Below, in pieces: positions 19,806 through 29,055 of a stretch of 48,299 nucleotides of DNA. Every line of letters starts with the position of its first letter. Positions within the stretch are counted from its first letter, which is position 1. The stretch is from an uncultured Flavobacteriaceae bacterium. GTDB taxonomy: Bacteria; Bacteroidota; Bacteroidia; Flavobacteriales; Flavobacteriaceae. A program made the position numbers and the translations under genes. The stretch lies in assembly GCA_905181825.1 (NCBI GenBank), contig CAJIZJ010000025.1:1-48299 (forward strand), given 5' to 3'. The notes beneath the pieces are model-generated. The model searched no databases. It saw nothing but the letters and a program-made list of their open reading frames with translations, and had not been told where the DNA came from.

Positions 19806-20693
19806 ATGAAAAATATTGCAGTTATTGGAGCCGGAGCTATGGGTAATGGTATAGCACATACATTTGCACAATCTGGCTATAAGGTTCAGCTTATTGATGT
19901 CAACCAAGAAGCACTTAGTAAAGCACTTCAAACTATTTCAAAAAACTTAGACCGCTTAGTTTCTAAAGGAAAGATTGAAGAGGCTACTAAACTTCAAACG
20001 CTTTCAAACATCTCAACCTTCACTGAAATTACTGAAGGCGTAGAATATGCTAGTTTAGTAATTGAAGCTGCTACTGAAAATGTTGATTTAAAACTTAATA
20101 TATTTAAACAGTTAGATGCTGCATGTCCAGAAGACACCATTTTGGCAACCAATACCTCATCTATATCTATCACACAAATTGCAGCAGTGACTTCAAGACC
20201 AGAACAGGTGATTGGAATGCACTTTATGAATCCTGTGCCAATCATGCCATTGGTAGAAATTATAGTTGGATACAACACTTCAGAAACCGTATTAAATTTT
20301 ACTAAAAATTTAGCTGAAGAAATTGGAAAGACTCCAGTGATAGTTAATGACTACCCTGGGTTTGTGGCTAACCGAATTTTAATGCCTATGATCAATGAAG
20401 CCATAGAAACATTACATTCGGGAGTTGCAGGAGTTAAAGAAATTGATACCATCATGAAACTTGGTATGGCACACCCAATGGGGCCTTTAGAATTGGCAGA
20501 CTTTATTGGTTTAGACGTTTGTCTATCTATTTTAGAAGTGATGTACAACGGATTTAAAAAATCAAAATATGCACCCAATCCTCTTTTAGTAAACATGGTC
20601 CAAGCAGGAAAGCATGGAATCAAATCAGGTGAGGGCTTTTATAATTACGCGAATGACCGAAAAGCAATTATTGTAGCTCAACAATTTTCATAA
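19806..20693 (+). CDS. 3-hydroxyacyl-CoA (3-hydroxybutyryl-CoA) dehydrogenase
   Basis: 295 residues. The Rossmann motif is VIGAGAMGNGIAHTFAQSG, then LIDVNQEAL. Catalytic-region signatures are ATNTSSISIT, GMHFMNPVPIMPLVEII (catalytic His) and YPGFVANRILMPMINEAI. The C-terminal dimerisation domain includes MAHPMGPLELADFIGLD. It interconverts 3-hydroxybutyryl-CoA and acetoacetyl-CoA with NAD(P). It starts 12 nt after the upstream oxidoreductase gene. Its functional partner, the thiolase, is at 3830. Confidence 0.95.
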   Translation: MKNIAVIGAGAMGNGIAHTFAQSGYKVQLIDVNQEALSKALQTISKNLDRLVSKGKIEEATKLQTLSNISTFTEITEGVEYASLVIEAATENVDLKLNIFKQLDAACPEDTILATNTSSISITQIAAVTSRPEQVIGMHFMNPVPIMPLVEIIVGYNTSETVLNFTKNLAEEIGKTPVIVNDYPGFVANRILMPMINEAIETLHSGVAGVKEIDTIMKLGMAHPMGPLELADFIGLDVCLSILEVMYNGFKKSKYAPNPLLVNMVQAGKHGIKSGEGFYNYANDRKAIIVAQQFS

Positions 20694-20714
20694 CCTCCCA
20701 ATCTATAATTGAAA

Positions 20715-21950
20715 ATGGCACATATAGTCCCCTTTAAAGCCGTACGACCTAGTAAAAAACACCTTCAATATTTTAGTTCTAAGTCCTACAAAAACTACAC
20801 AGAAGAAGAATTACAAAATACACTGGCTAAAAATCCTCTTTCATTTTTGAGTATTATTCATTTAAAGAAACACTTAAGTGACTCAATGACAAAAGCGGAG
20901 CGTTATATGTTGGTGAAAAATAAATACGAAGATTTCAAGGCCACAAACGTATTAATTAAGGATGAAACACCCGCTTTCTATATTTATGAAACAGTACAAG
21001 GAGATGGTCATTTATTTTGTGGGATTATCGCAGGAGCAAGTGTGAAAGATTACAACACAAACGTGATAAAAAAACATGAAGCTACTATTACAAAACGAGA
21101 AAAAACTTTTAAATCTTATTTGAAAGCCGTGCGTTTTAATGCAGCTCCTATTTTACTGACTTTTCCTGATGATTCGATTATTGAAAAAGGAATTCAAAAT
21201 GCAAAAGAAAATGCTAGGGAAATACAGTCATGGGACACAGAAAATGAAAGTCACAAAATTTGGTGTATTGATCATATGATGGATGTTGATTTTATCCAAA
21301 CAGCATTCAAAAAGATACCCTCACTTTATATTGCAGACGGCCATCATCGCTCAGCTTCTTCAGCACTTTTAGCGGCTGAAATAGATGAAGATTGTTCAAA
21401 CCATAAAGATGCTGCTTACACCCATTTTTTAAGTTATTTAATCCCAGAGAAACAACTTAAAATTTATGACTATAACAGATTAATAAAAAATTTAAATGGG
21501 TTAACTTCTGAAGAATTCTTAGAAAAAGTTAAGCTGACTTTTGAAGTTAAAAAAAAAGGACACCAGCCCTATATAAGTTCTAAAAAACACGAGATTTCAA
21601 TGTACTTAGCAGGCAGGTTTTATTCCTTATCTTTACGAAAATCAAAGCAAGAAATCGGAACAGCTATTAGCCAACTAGATACGTACATCCTGCAAACTAA
21701 ACTTTTAGAACCTATTTTAGGGATCACAAATATTAGGACTGACAAGCGTATTAGTTATGTACATGGAAAAGACAGTATGAACCAAATTAAAACGGCTATA
21801 GACTCAGGAAATCAAGCTGTTGGATTCGGCCTTTTCCCCATACAAATACAAGAGCTAAAGGCTATTGCAGACTCCAAAGCTGTTATGCCCCCTAAAAGCA
21901 CCTATATTTACCCTAAATTAAGAAGCGGAAACACTATATACGAATTTTAA
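20715..21950 (+). CDS. DUF1015 family protein
   Basis: 411 residues from the ATG at 20715 (MAHIVPFKAVRPSKKHL); a TTG six bases earlier is not preferred. The start motif IVPFKAVRP, an internal GDGHLFCGIIAG, and IADGHHRSASSAL are hallmarks of the DUF1015 family. Members are widespread and often near serine/amino-acid metabolism genes; no biochemical activity can be given here. The stop is followed 2 nt later by yggS, so the two are translationally close. Confidence 0.88.
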   Translation: MAHIVPFKAVRPSKKHLQYFSSKSYKNYTEEELQNTLAKNPLSFLSIIHLKKHLSDSMTKAERYMLVKNKYEDFKATNVLIKDETPAFYIYETVQGDGHLFCGIIAGASVKDYNTNVIKKHEATITKREKTFKSYLKAVRFNAAPILLTFPDDSIIEKGIQNAKENAREIQSWDTENESHKIWCIDHMMDVDFIQTAFKKIPSLYIADGHHRSASSALLAAEIDEDCSNHKDAAYTHFLSYLIPEKQLKIYDYNRLIKNLNGLTSEEFLEKVKLTFEVKKKGHQPYISSKKHEISMYLAGRFYSLSLRKSKQEIGTAISQLDTYILQTKLLEPILGITNIRTDKRISYVHGKDSMNQIKTAIDSGNQAVGFGLFPIQIQELKAIADSKAVMPPKSTYIYPKLRSGNTIYEF

Positions 21951-21952
21951 AG

Positions 21953-22615
21953 ATGTCTATAAAGAATAATTTAACTCAAATTAAAATACAGCTTCCAAGC
22001 CATGTAACATTGGTGGCTGTTTCTAAAACAAAACCCGTTGAAGATTTAATGGAGGCCTATGACTCAGGACAACGCATATTTGGAGAAAACAAAATTCAAG
22101 AAATGGCTGAAAAGCATCAACAAATGCCTAAAGACATACAATGGCATATGATTGGGAATGTACAAAGAAACAAAGTAAAATACATGGCTTCATTTGTCGA
22201 TTTAGTTCATGGAGTAGATAGTTTGAAATTACTTAATGAAATCAATAAACAAGCAGCAAAACACCAACGAGTAATTAACTGTTTATTACAACTTAAAATA
22301 GCGCAAGAAGACACGAAGTTTGGGATGACTTCCAAAGAAGCACATGAAATTTTGAATTCGGAGCATTATAAAAGTTTAAAAAACATAGCCATAGTTGGCG
22401 TGATGGGAATGGCTAGTTTTACTGAGAATACGGCACAAATAACAGAGGAGTTCACGCTACTCAAAAGTGATTTTGATAGTTTAAAAAATACAGAAGAAAA
22501 CCTTAAGGTTGTATCTATGGGAATGAGTGGAGATTATCCTTTAGCAATTGAAAATGGGAGTACAATGATTCGCGTAGGAAGTAGTATCTTTGGAGCAAGA
22601 AATTACACTAATTAA
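21953..22615 (+). CDS. YggS/PROSC family pyridoxal phosphate homeostasis protein
   Basis: 220 residues. TLVAVSKTKP holds the PLP-binding Lys, and FGENKIQEM, WHMIGNVQRNKVK, GVMGMASF, LKVVSMGMSGDYPLAI and RVGSSIFGAR are the family signatures. It is a fold-type III PLP-binding protein that balances free PLP and affects amino-acid metabolism; it is not an enzyme of known substrate. Its TAA stop lies in the same frame as the following nuclease and only 6 nt before that gene's inferred ATT start. Confidence 0.94.
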   Translation: MSIKNNLTQIKIQLPSHVTLVAVSKTKPVEDLMEAYDSGQRIFGENKIQEMAEKHQQMPKDIQWHMIGNVQRNKVKYMASFVDLVHGVDSLKLLNEINKQAAKHQRVINCLLQLKIAQEDTKFGMTSKEAHEILNSEHYKSLKNIAIVGVMGMASFTENTAQITEEFTLLKSDFDSLKNTEENLKVVSMGMSGDYPLAIENGSTMIRVGSSIFGARNYTN

Positions 22616-22621
22616 AACACT

Positions 22622-23992
22622 ATTATTTACGCAGTATTAGACATAGAAACTACCGGAGGAAAGTTTAATGAAGAAGGCATTACTGAAATTGCTATCTACA
22701 AATTTGATGGCCACACTATTGTTGACCAGTTTATCAGTTTGGTAAACCCCGAACGTGACATTCAACCATTTGTAGTCAATCTAACAGGTATTAACAGCAA
22801 AATGCTACGATCTGCTCCAAAGTTTTATGAAATTGCAAAGCGTGTTGTAGAAATCACAGAAGGCTGTGTATTGGTGGCACACAATGCCCAGTTTGATAAC
22901 CGAATCTTAAAAACCGAATTTCGACGCCTCGGCTTCAGTTTTGAACGTGAAAACTTATGTACTGTAGAACTTTCCAAACAATTAATTCCAGACCTTCCCT
23001 CCTACAGTTTAGGTAAGCTGGTGCGTTCGCTAGGAATCCCTGTAAGTGACCGCCACAGGGCTGCTGGAGATGCAACAGCCACTGTTAAGCTTTTTAAGAT
23101 GTTGCTTGATAAGGATGTTGAAAAAACAATTGTCAAAGCCGCTATTCGCTTAGACCCTAAACATCAGATGGAACCTAAGTTAACAGAAATAATTTCCAAG
23201 CTACCGGCTGTTACAGGAGTTTATTACATTCATAAGGCAGATGGTGAGATTGTATATATTGGAAAAAGTAAAAATATTAAAAGTAGAATTAGTCAGCACT
23301 TTACTGGGCAGACAACAAAATCAAAAAAAATTCAACTAGAAGTGGCGACAGTCACTTACGACGAAACTGGAAGTGAATTAGTTGCTCTTTTAAAAGAAAG
23401 TGAAGAAATTAAACGAAATAAGCCCAAATTTAACCGGGCACTTAGACGCACAATATTTACCCATGGTTTATTTAGTTTCATAGACACTAACGGCTATATT
23501 AATTTAAAAATTGATAGAATAAAAGGCAACCAAAAACCAATTACAACTTTTTCTAATAATGATAGCGGTAAAAGCTTTTTGAATAAAATTATTGAAAAGA
23601 ACCAACTGTGCCAAAAACTATGTGGCTTGTATAAAACAGAAAATGCTTGTTTTGGATACGATATAAAAACTTGTGCTGGTGCCTGTATTTCTAAAGAGAC
23701 TAATGAAATTTATAATAAACGTGTTTTAAAGCTTATTGAGTCCAATACATTTAAAGATCAAAATATGATTCTTGTAGATTATGGACGTGATGTAGACGAA
23801 CGAAGTGCCGTACTCATCGAAAACGGCGTATTTAAAGGGTTTGCTTATTACAACTTAAACTTTCAAATCAATACTACAGAAGTATTAAAGTCTATCATCA
23901 CTCCAATGGAACACAATAAGGATGCCCAACATATTATTCAAAGTTTTATGCGACGCCATAAAAGATTGAAAATAATTAAACTCAAAGACTAA
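22622..23992 (+). CDS. DnaQ-type exonuclease / GIY-YIG endonuclease fusion with apparent ATT start
   Basis: About 456 residues. The exonuclease domain has ExoI (AVLDIETTG), ExoII (HNAQFDNRIL) and ExoIII (HRAAGDA) motifs, the DEDDh type. A UvrC-like GIY-YIG domain follows (GVYYIHKADGEIVYIGKSKNI, about 198-280), then a cysteine cluster (CQKLCGLY...CFGYDIKTCAGAC). This order is like Cho/DNA polymerase III epsilon fusions in Bacteroidota and suggests a DNA-repair nuclease. No ATG, GTG or TTG occurs in frame between the yggS TAA (22613-22615) and the ExoI motif; the first TTG (22739) would delete the catalytic DxE. ATT at 22622 or 22625 is the likeliest start, since homologues begin (M)IYAxLDIETTG. 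Confidence 0.88.
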   Translation: MIYAVLDIETTGGKFNEEGITEIAIYKFDGHTIVDQFISLVNPERDIQPFVVNLTGINSKMLRSAPKFYEIAKRVVEITEGCVLVAHNAQFDNRILKTEFRRLGFSFERENLCTVELSKQLIPDLPSYSLGKLVRSLGIPVSDRHRAAGDATATVKLFKMLLDKDVEKTIVKAAIRLDPKHQMEPKLTEIISKLPAVTGVYYIHKADGEIVYIGKSKNIKSRISQHFTGQTTKSKKIQLEVATVTYDETGSELVALLKESEEIKRNKPKFNRALRRTIFTHGLFSFIDTNGYINLKIDRIKGNQKPITTFSNNDSGKSFLNKIIEKNQLCQKLCGLYKTENACFGYDIKTCAGACISKETNEIYNKRVLKLIESNTFKDQNMILVDYGRDVDERSAVLIENGVFKGFAYYNLNFQINTTEVLKSIITPMEHNKDAQHIIQSFMRRHKRLKIIKLKD

Positions 23993-24079
23993 AACTTTAG
24001 TAATACACGGAAAACTACTAAAAAAATAGAGTCTAAATTGGGACAAAAACTAAATAAATATTTTTAAATTGTAACCTTA

Positions 24080-24101
24080 ATTGATACCATGAAGTATCAA
24101 T
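24080..24101. promoter_or_regulatory. Perfect inverted repeat upstream of the YyaL-like gene
   Basis: ATTGATAC (24080-24087), a 6-nt spacer, and GTATCAAT (24094-24101). The 8-bp arms are perfect, and it ends 28 nt before the start codon. It may be an operator or an mRNA hairpin; no T-run follows, so it is not a terminator. Confidence 0.45.
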
Positions 24102-24129
24102 CGTATTTTCTTGATTTGATTTTATAAAG

Positions 24130-26268
24130 ATGAAATATTTGTCCCTTCTTGTTTTCTCCATCCTATTACTTAATTGTAATAATAAAGACACCTCCAAAAT
24201 GCTAAAACATAAGTTTACAAATAGCTTAATAAATGAGACAAGCCCTTATTTACTTCAACATGCTCATAACCCAGTAGAATGGTATGCATGGAATGACGAA
24301 ACTTTAGCATTAGCTAAAAAAGAAAATAAATTAATTTTAATTTCTATAGGCTATTCAGCTTGCCATTGGTGCCATGTAATGGAGCACGAAAGTTTTGAAA
24401 ACGAAGAAGTTGCTGACATCATGAATAATAACTTCATCAATATAAAAGTAGACAGAGAAGAACGGCCAGATGTTGACCAAGTATACATGAATGCGGTTCA
24501 ACTTATTACTGGCGGCGGCGGCTGGCCATTAAACTGCATCGCCTTGCCAGACGGCAGACCTGTATGGGGAGGGACCTATTTTACTAAAGAAAACTGGGTA
24601 AGTGCTTTAGAACAAATATCAGATTTGTATCAAAAGGATTCTACTAAAATAATTGATTATGCTGAGAAGCTCACTGAGGGCGTTCAGCAGTCAAACTTGG
24701 TGATTCCAAATAAAAATGAAATTATTTTTTCTGAAGAGTATATACAACAATGTGTAGATAAATGGAGCGCATTTTTTGACATTGATTTTGGAGGACTTAA
24801 CAGGGCTCCAAAATTCCCAATGCCTACAAATTACCAGTTTTTAATGCGACATGCCTACAAAACTAAAAACAGTAACCTGCAAGCATATGTAAACACAACA
24901 CTAACAAAAATGGCCTATGGCGGAATTTTTGACCAAGTTGGAGGAGGATTTGCAAGATATTCAGTTGATGAAAAATGGCATATACCTCATTTCGAAAAAA
25001 TGCTTTATGATAATGGTCAATTAGTTAGTTTATATTCGGACGCTTATTTGATCAATAAAAATGAACTCTATAAAGAAACAGTTTACAACACCTTGGAATT
25101 TATTGAACGTGAACTGTTGCATGAAAACGGCGGATTCTACGCCTCTTTGGATGCAGATAGTATGAACGAAGAAAATGAACTAGAAGAAGGTGCGTTTTAT
25201 GTATGGAAAAAAGAAGAACTTGAAAAGATAATTGGATCAGAGTTTGAACTATTCTCTCAGTATTACAATATTAACGAGTATGGTTTTTGGGAGAACAACG
25301 CCTATAATTTAATTAGATCTAAAACTGATGATGAATTTGCTATTTTAAACAATATTGAGATTACTGATCTAAAAAAAATAGTAGATCAATGGAAAAACAA
25401 ACTGTTAGTTGAACGCGCTAAAAGACAACCGCCACGTTTAGACGATAAAATACTAACCTCTTGGAATGCTCTCATGCTAAAGGGATATATAGATGCATAT
25501 CGGGTTTTCAATGATAATCATTTTTTAGATATAGCTCTTAAAAACGCCTCATTTTTAGAAGAAAATATTATAAAAAACGACGGAAGTTTATTTCGAAGTT
25601 ATAAAAACAAAAAAGCAACCATTAATGCTTATTTGGAAGACTATGCTACCCTAATAGAAGCTTACATTTCACTATATGAAGTTTCACTAGAAGATAAATG
25701 GGTCCTACTTGCAAAAAAACTTTCCGATTATACATTTGAACATTTTTATGATAAGGATTCAAATATGTTCTTTTTCACTTCAGATATTGACTCTAAACTT
25801 ATAACTAAGAAAACAGAACTTGAAGATAATGTCATACCTAGTTCAAATTCTATAATGGCAAAAAACTTAACTAAACTTGGTCATTTTTTTGAGGACGCAA
25901 ACTACTTAAAAACAAGTCGTCAAATGGTGCACAATATAGCGCCCTTAATTGAAAATTATCCGTCTTCATATTCTAACTGGTTGGATATATACACCCATTT
26001 AAGTGGCAGTTTTTATGAACTAGCCATTGTTGGAGAAGATGCTATTCAAAAAATTAAAGAAGTTAATAAACACTATATTCCCAATAAAGTAATATGCGGT
26101 AGAGTCTCTGACATAAAGAACAAATCGTTCAGTGAAAATGAAGCCGAATTTCCGTTATTAAAAAATCGATTTATTCAAGGTACTACTATGATTTATGTCT
26201 GTGTCAATAATTCATGTAATTTCCCCACAAACGATTCAAGCATCGCTTTAAAACAGCTAAGTAATTAA
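24130..26268 (+). CDS. YyaL/DUF255 thioredoxin-domain protein, predicted lipoprotein
   Basis: 712 residues. A hydrophobic N-terminus with lipobox LLLNC (Cys17) predicts export and lipid anchoring. The thioredoxin-like DUF255 domain (about 25-190) has SACHWCHVM, a CxxC-type motif, plus [14 protein letters not shown] and GGGGWPLN. The rest is an (alpha/alpha)6-like region ([31 protein letters not shown]) related to glycoside-hydrolase and epimerase barrels. Function in vivo is not established. It is followed by 190 bp and then the kelch/SARP-like regulator. Confidence 0.9.
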   Translation: MKYLSLLVFSILLLNCNNKDTSKMLKHKFTNSLINETSPYLLQHAHNPVEWYAWNDETLALAKKENKLILISIGYSACHWCHVMEHESFENEEVADIMNNNFINIKVDREERPDVDQVYMNAVQLITGGGGWPLNCIALPDGRPVWGGTYFTKENWVSALEQISDLYQKDSTKIIDYAEKLTEGVQQSNLVIPNKNEIIFSEEYIQQCVDKWSAFFDIDFGGLNRAPKFPMPTNYQFLMRHAYKTKNSNLQAYVNTTLTKMAYGGIFDQVGGGFARYSVDEKWHIPHFEKMLYDNGQLVSLYSDAYLINKNELYKETVYNTLEFIERELLHENGGFYASLDADSMNEENELEEGAFYVWKKEELEKIIGSEFELFSQYYNINEYGFWENNAYNLIRSKTDDEFAILNNIEITDLKKIVDQWKNKLLVERAKRQPPRLDDKILTSWNALMLKGYIDAYRVFNDNHFLDIALKNASFLEENIIKNDGSLFRSYKNKKATINAYLEDYATLIEAYISLYEVSLEDKWVLLAKKLSDYTFEHFYDKDSNMFFFTSDIDSKLITKKTELEDNVIPSSNSIMAKNLTKLGHFFEDANYLKTSRQMVHNIAPLIENYPSSYSNWLDIYTHLSGSFYELAIVGEDAIQKIKEVNKHYIPNKVICGRVSDIKNKSFSENEAEFPLLKNRFIQGTTMIYVCVNNSCNFPTNDSSIALKQLSN

Positions 26269-26364
26269 ATACAATCTATGATAGTTGGCCACAATAGAAA
26301 AAAATGAAATAAAAAAAATATTGTAATTCTATTCATATCCTGATTATCAGTTCAAGGTTGTCTA

Positions 26365-26380
26365 TGTCAAACTATTGACA
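26365..26380. promoter_or_regulatory. TGTCAA-N4-TTGACA inverted repeat upstream of the regulator gene
   Basis: TGTCAA (26365-26370) and TTGACA (26375-26380) are perfect inverted arms with a 4-nt gap, 78 nt before the ATG of the kelch/SARP-like gene. It could be an operator for autoregulation. No exact TAnnTTTG box was found in this leader. Confidence 0.35.
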
Positions 26381-26458
26381 CTTTAAAATTAAATAATTAT
26401 TTCATTGATTAGAAATAATTAATTAACTTCACAAATAAGAAATTGTTCTTAATTAAGC

Positions 26459-29014
26459 ATGACAAAGTTTTTAATCAAATTACTATTTTACAGCCTAATC
26501 TTGTTACCTGTTTTAGGACATACTCAAGGCATACGCTTTAACTCCAGCGAGAGTTCTATTGTCGATAGAACTTCCTACAATGTGTTTGTACACGATGAAC
26601 CAAATTTTTCAGGGAATTTTAGTATTGATTTCGATTTATCTATTATAGATTCAAAAATATTTGGATATGTTTTAAATATAAAAGACAAGAGCAACCCTAT
26701 CTCGTATTCATTGGCATACATTGATAATGAAGGTGGTAGTGGAGAACTTAGATTAAATTTAGACGGCGTTAAAAAATTAATTTCTGTCCCCATAAAAAAA
26801 GAAATGATTGGATCTAGAAAATGGATTAATATATCATTGAACTTTAATTATACTTCCAAAAAAATCACACTTATAGTTAATGACAAGTTGTTTTCATCCA
26901 ACGAAAATGAGTTTAGAAACACTATCGTTCCGGAAATTTATTTTGGAAAACATGGCAGTGTTATAGACGTACCTCTAATGGCTATTAAAGATTTAATAGT
27001 TGTAAATAAAAATGAAAAATATATTTTTGATTTCAATGAGAGTTATGGGAATGATGTATCCGATTCTAATGGAGATCTTTATGGGGAAGTTGACCATCCT
27101 AACTGGTTAATTACAGAATCTTACAATTGGAAACTAATAAGCACTAAGTCATTTGAGCAAGTAACTTCTATAACTTTTGACGAAAATAACAATAGATTTA
27201 TTTATCAAAATAAAGATAGTTTAACTTTTTATAACCATGTAAACAAAAAAAGCACCGTACATAACTTTAAAAATTCATTAGCAGTTCCTATGCGACTTGG
27301 AACTAGCTTTCTAGACCCAGACAATAACAAATTATATGTTTACGAATTATATGATGTTTTGGATGACAAATCAACAATTGCAGCCATTGACTTGGTAAAT
27401 CCAGAGTACTGGACTGAGATTAGTTCACTGAGGCTTTCTCAACAAAGGCATCATCACAACGGGATTTTCAACCCAAATACAGAGGAGTATTTGATATTTG
27501 GAGGCTATGGTAACCAGAAGTACACCAATGCATTCAACTCATACGATATTAACAGCGACAAGTGGAACACGATTACGTTTACAGGAGATGTTATTTCTCC
27601 TCGATTTTTCTCTGGAATGACTCAAATAGATGAACAGAACTTATTATTATTTGGAGGACAAGGAAATAAAACGGGAGAGCAAAGTGTTGGAAAAAAGTAT
27701 TACTATGACTGCTACAAAGTTAACCTAGAAACTAAAGAAATTCAAAAGCTTTGGGAGTCTAAACAAGACAATATAAAAATGGTGTCTTCAAGAAGTTTAG
27801 TCCTAAATAAAGACGCCTCTTTATTTTACACCCTTGGCTATTCAGAATATATTCCTTCTACTTTTTTAAAATTGTATAAGTATTCTATTAAGGACGGAAG
27901 TCACAAAATATTTGGGGATTCAATTCCTATGATCTCTGAAAAAATCAGAACTAATGCTAACCTTTACCTAAATAAATCAACGAATCAGTTTTTTTGTACT
28001 ACACAAGAGTTTAAAGGAGACGGAAGTAGTAAAATTAATATCTACTCTTTAAATGGTCAACCTGTTTCTAAAGAGAAAATATATCTTATTGAAACAAAAT
28101 CAAGTTATAAAACTATTTTAATAATTATTGTACTCATATTAATGACAGCGATTTTATACTATTTAAAGTATTTAAATAAAATACGAAAGAAGAAAAAAGA
28201 TGCTTTCAAAATTCAAATTCAAAACATTTTAAAGCCTAACATAAAAGAAGCGAAAACAAAAATAAGTGCTAATTCCACTTATTTATTTGGCAGTTTTAGA
28301 ATTGTTGATAGAAATAAAAAAGACATTTCCTACTTGTTTAGCCCCAAGATTAGACAACTTTTTTTATTGTTACTTTTTAGCAGTAAACAAAAAGATGTTA
28401 ACGGCTTAACATCAGAAAAAATTCACTCTACCCTTTGGCCTGAAAGCACACCACAAAAAGCTAAAAACTTAAAAAATGTAATTATTAGTCAATTAAGAAA
28501 CATCCTTAAAGATGTAGATGGCTTAGAACTTATTTACTCCAAGAGACTCTTTTTTATGGAAATAGGCGATGAATTTTATTGTGATTATTTTAATTTCTCG
28601 ACTCAATTAGACTCCTTACGAAATGATTTACTAGATTATAACTCCTTAGATAAACTAACAAATCTAATTAGTCCAGGGAAATTTTTGTTATCTATTAATG
28701 ATGAATGTTTTGATAAAGTAAAGAAGAATTTCGAGTATGAAATTATAAAAATCATTCCAAACCAAATAAAACGATTGTATTCGAACAAAGAGTATACCCC
28801 TATAATTCCGTTAACAGAAATTCTATTTAATATTGATTCATTGAACGAAACTGCCTTTTATTATAGGATCCACACACTTCACAATATGGACTTAACTTTC
28901 AAGGCTAAAAAACAGTTTAATGATTATATTATTAGGTATAATAAAATTATGGGTGATAATTTTCCAAGTACCTATAAAGACGTTATTAAACAGATTCCAA
29001 ATGAGTTAATGTAA
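26459..29014 (+). CDS. Membrane-spanning LamG-kelch sensor with cytoplasmic SARP-like DNA-binding domain
   Basis: 851 residues. Signal peptide (LIKLLFYSLILLPVLGHTQG); a LamG/concanavalin-like beta-sandwich (about 25-220; GNFSIDFDLSI, IYFGKHG); kelch-like repeats (about 225-540; EEYLIFGGYGNQ, ENLLLFGGQGN style GG turns); one membrane helix (about 550-570, TILIIIVLILMTAILYYL) followed by KIRKKKK, which sets the C-terminus in the cytoplasm; an OmpR/SARP-type winged helix (about 605-700; YLFGSFRIV, FSPKIRQLFLLLLF, LWPESTPQKAKNLKNVI); and a BTAD-like helical tail (about 710-851, ending GDNFPSTYKDVIKQI). I infer a one-component regulator that senses a periplasmic ligand and binds DNA directly. It is convergent to the GH3 gene, 41 bp away, and so sits beside the glycan operon. 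Confidence 0.8.
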   Translation: MTKFLIKLLFYSLILLPVLGHTQGIRFNSSESSIVDRTSYNVFVHDEPNFSGNFSIDFDLSIIDSKIFGYVLNIKDKSNPISYSLAYIDNEGGSGELRLNLDGVKKLISVPIKKEMIGSRKWINISLNFNYTSKKITLIVNDKLFSSNENEFRNTIVPEIYFGKHGSVIDVPLMAIKDLIVVNKNEKYIFDFNESYGNDVSDSNGDLYGEVDHPNWLITESYNWKLISTKSFEQVTSITFDENNNRFIYQNKDSLTFYNHVNKKSTVHNFKNSLAVPMRLGTSFLDPDNNKLYVYELYDVLDDKSTIAAIDLVNPEYWTEISSLRLSQQRHHHNGIFNPNTEEYLIFGGYGNQKYTNAFNSYDINSDKWNTITFTGDVISPRFFSGMTQIDEQNLLLFGGQGNKTGEQSVGKKYYYDCYKVNLETKEIQKLWESKQDNIKMVSSRSLVLNKDASLFYTLGYSEYIPSTFLKLYKYSIKDGSHKIFGDSIPMISEKIRTNANLYLNKSTNQFFCTTQEFKGDGSSKINIYSLNGQPVSKEKIYLIETKSSYKTILIIIVLILMTAILYYLKYLNKIRKKKKDAFKIQIQNILKPNIKEAKTKISANSTYLFGSFRIVDRNKKDISYLFSPKIRQLFLLLLFSSKQKDVNGLTSEKIHSTLWPESTPQKAKNLKNVIISQLRNILKDVDGLELIYSKRLFFMEIGDEFYCDYFNFSTQLDSLRNDLLDYNSLDKLTNLISPGKFLLSINDECFDKVKKNFEYEIIKIIPNQIKRLYSNKEYTPIIPLTEILFNIDSLNETAFYYRIHTLHNMDLTFKAKKQFNDYIIRYNKIMGDNFPSTYKDVIKQIPNELM

Positions 29015-29055
29015 GCACCAAGCTGCCCATAAATTTCAATCTATTTAAATCACTG

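Noticed and set aside
22739-23992. TTG at 22739 as start of the DnaQ/GIY-YIG gene
   Set aside because: It would remove the ExoI motif (LDIETTG) although the upstream in-frame codons match the family perfectly.
26395-26430. AATTAAT/GATTAGA matches upstream of the SARP-like gene as a second heptamer array
   Set aside because: Copies are imperfect and off the 11-bp pitch, and the stretch is so AT-rich that such matches are expected by chance.
29015-29055. Terminator between the convergent regulator and GH3 genes
   Set aside because: No stem with a T-run is visible in the 41-bp gap.
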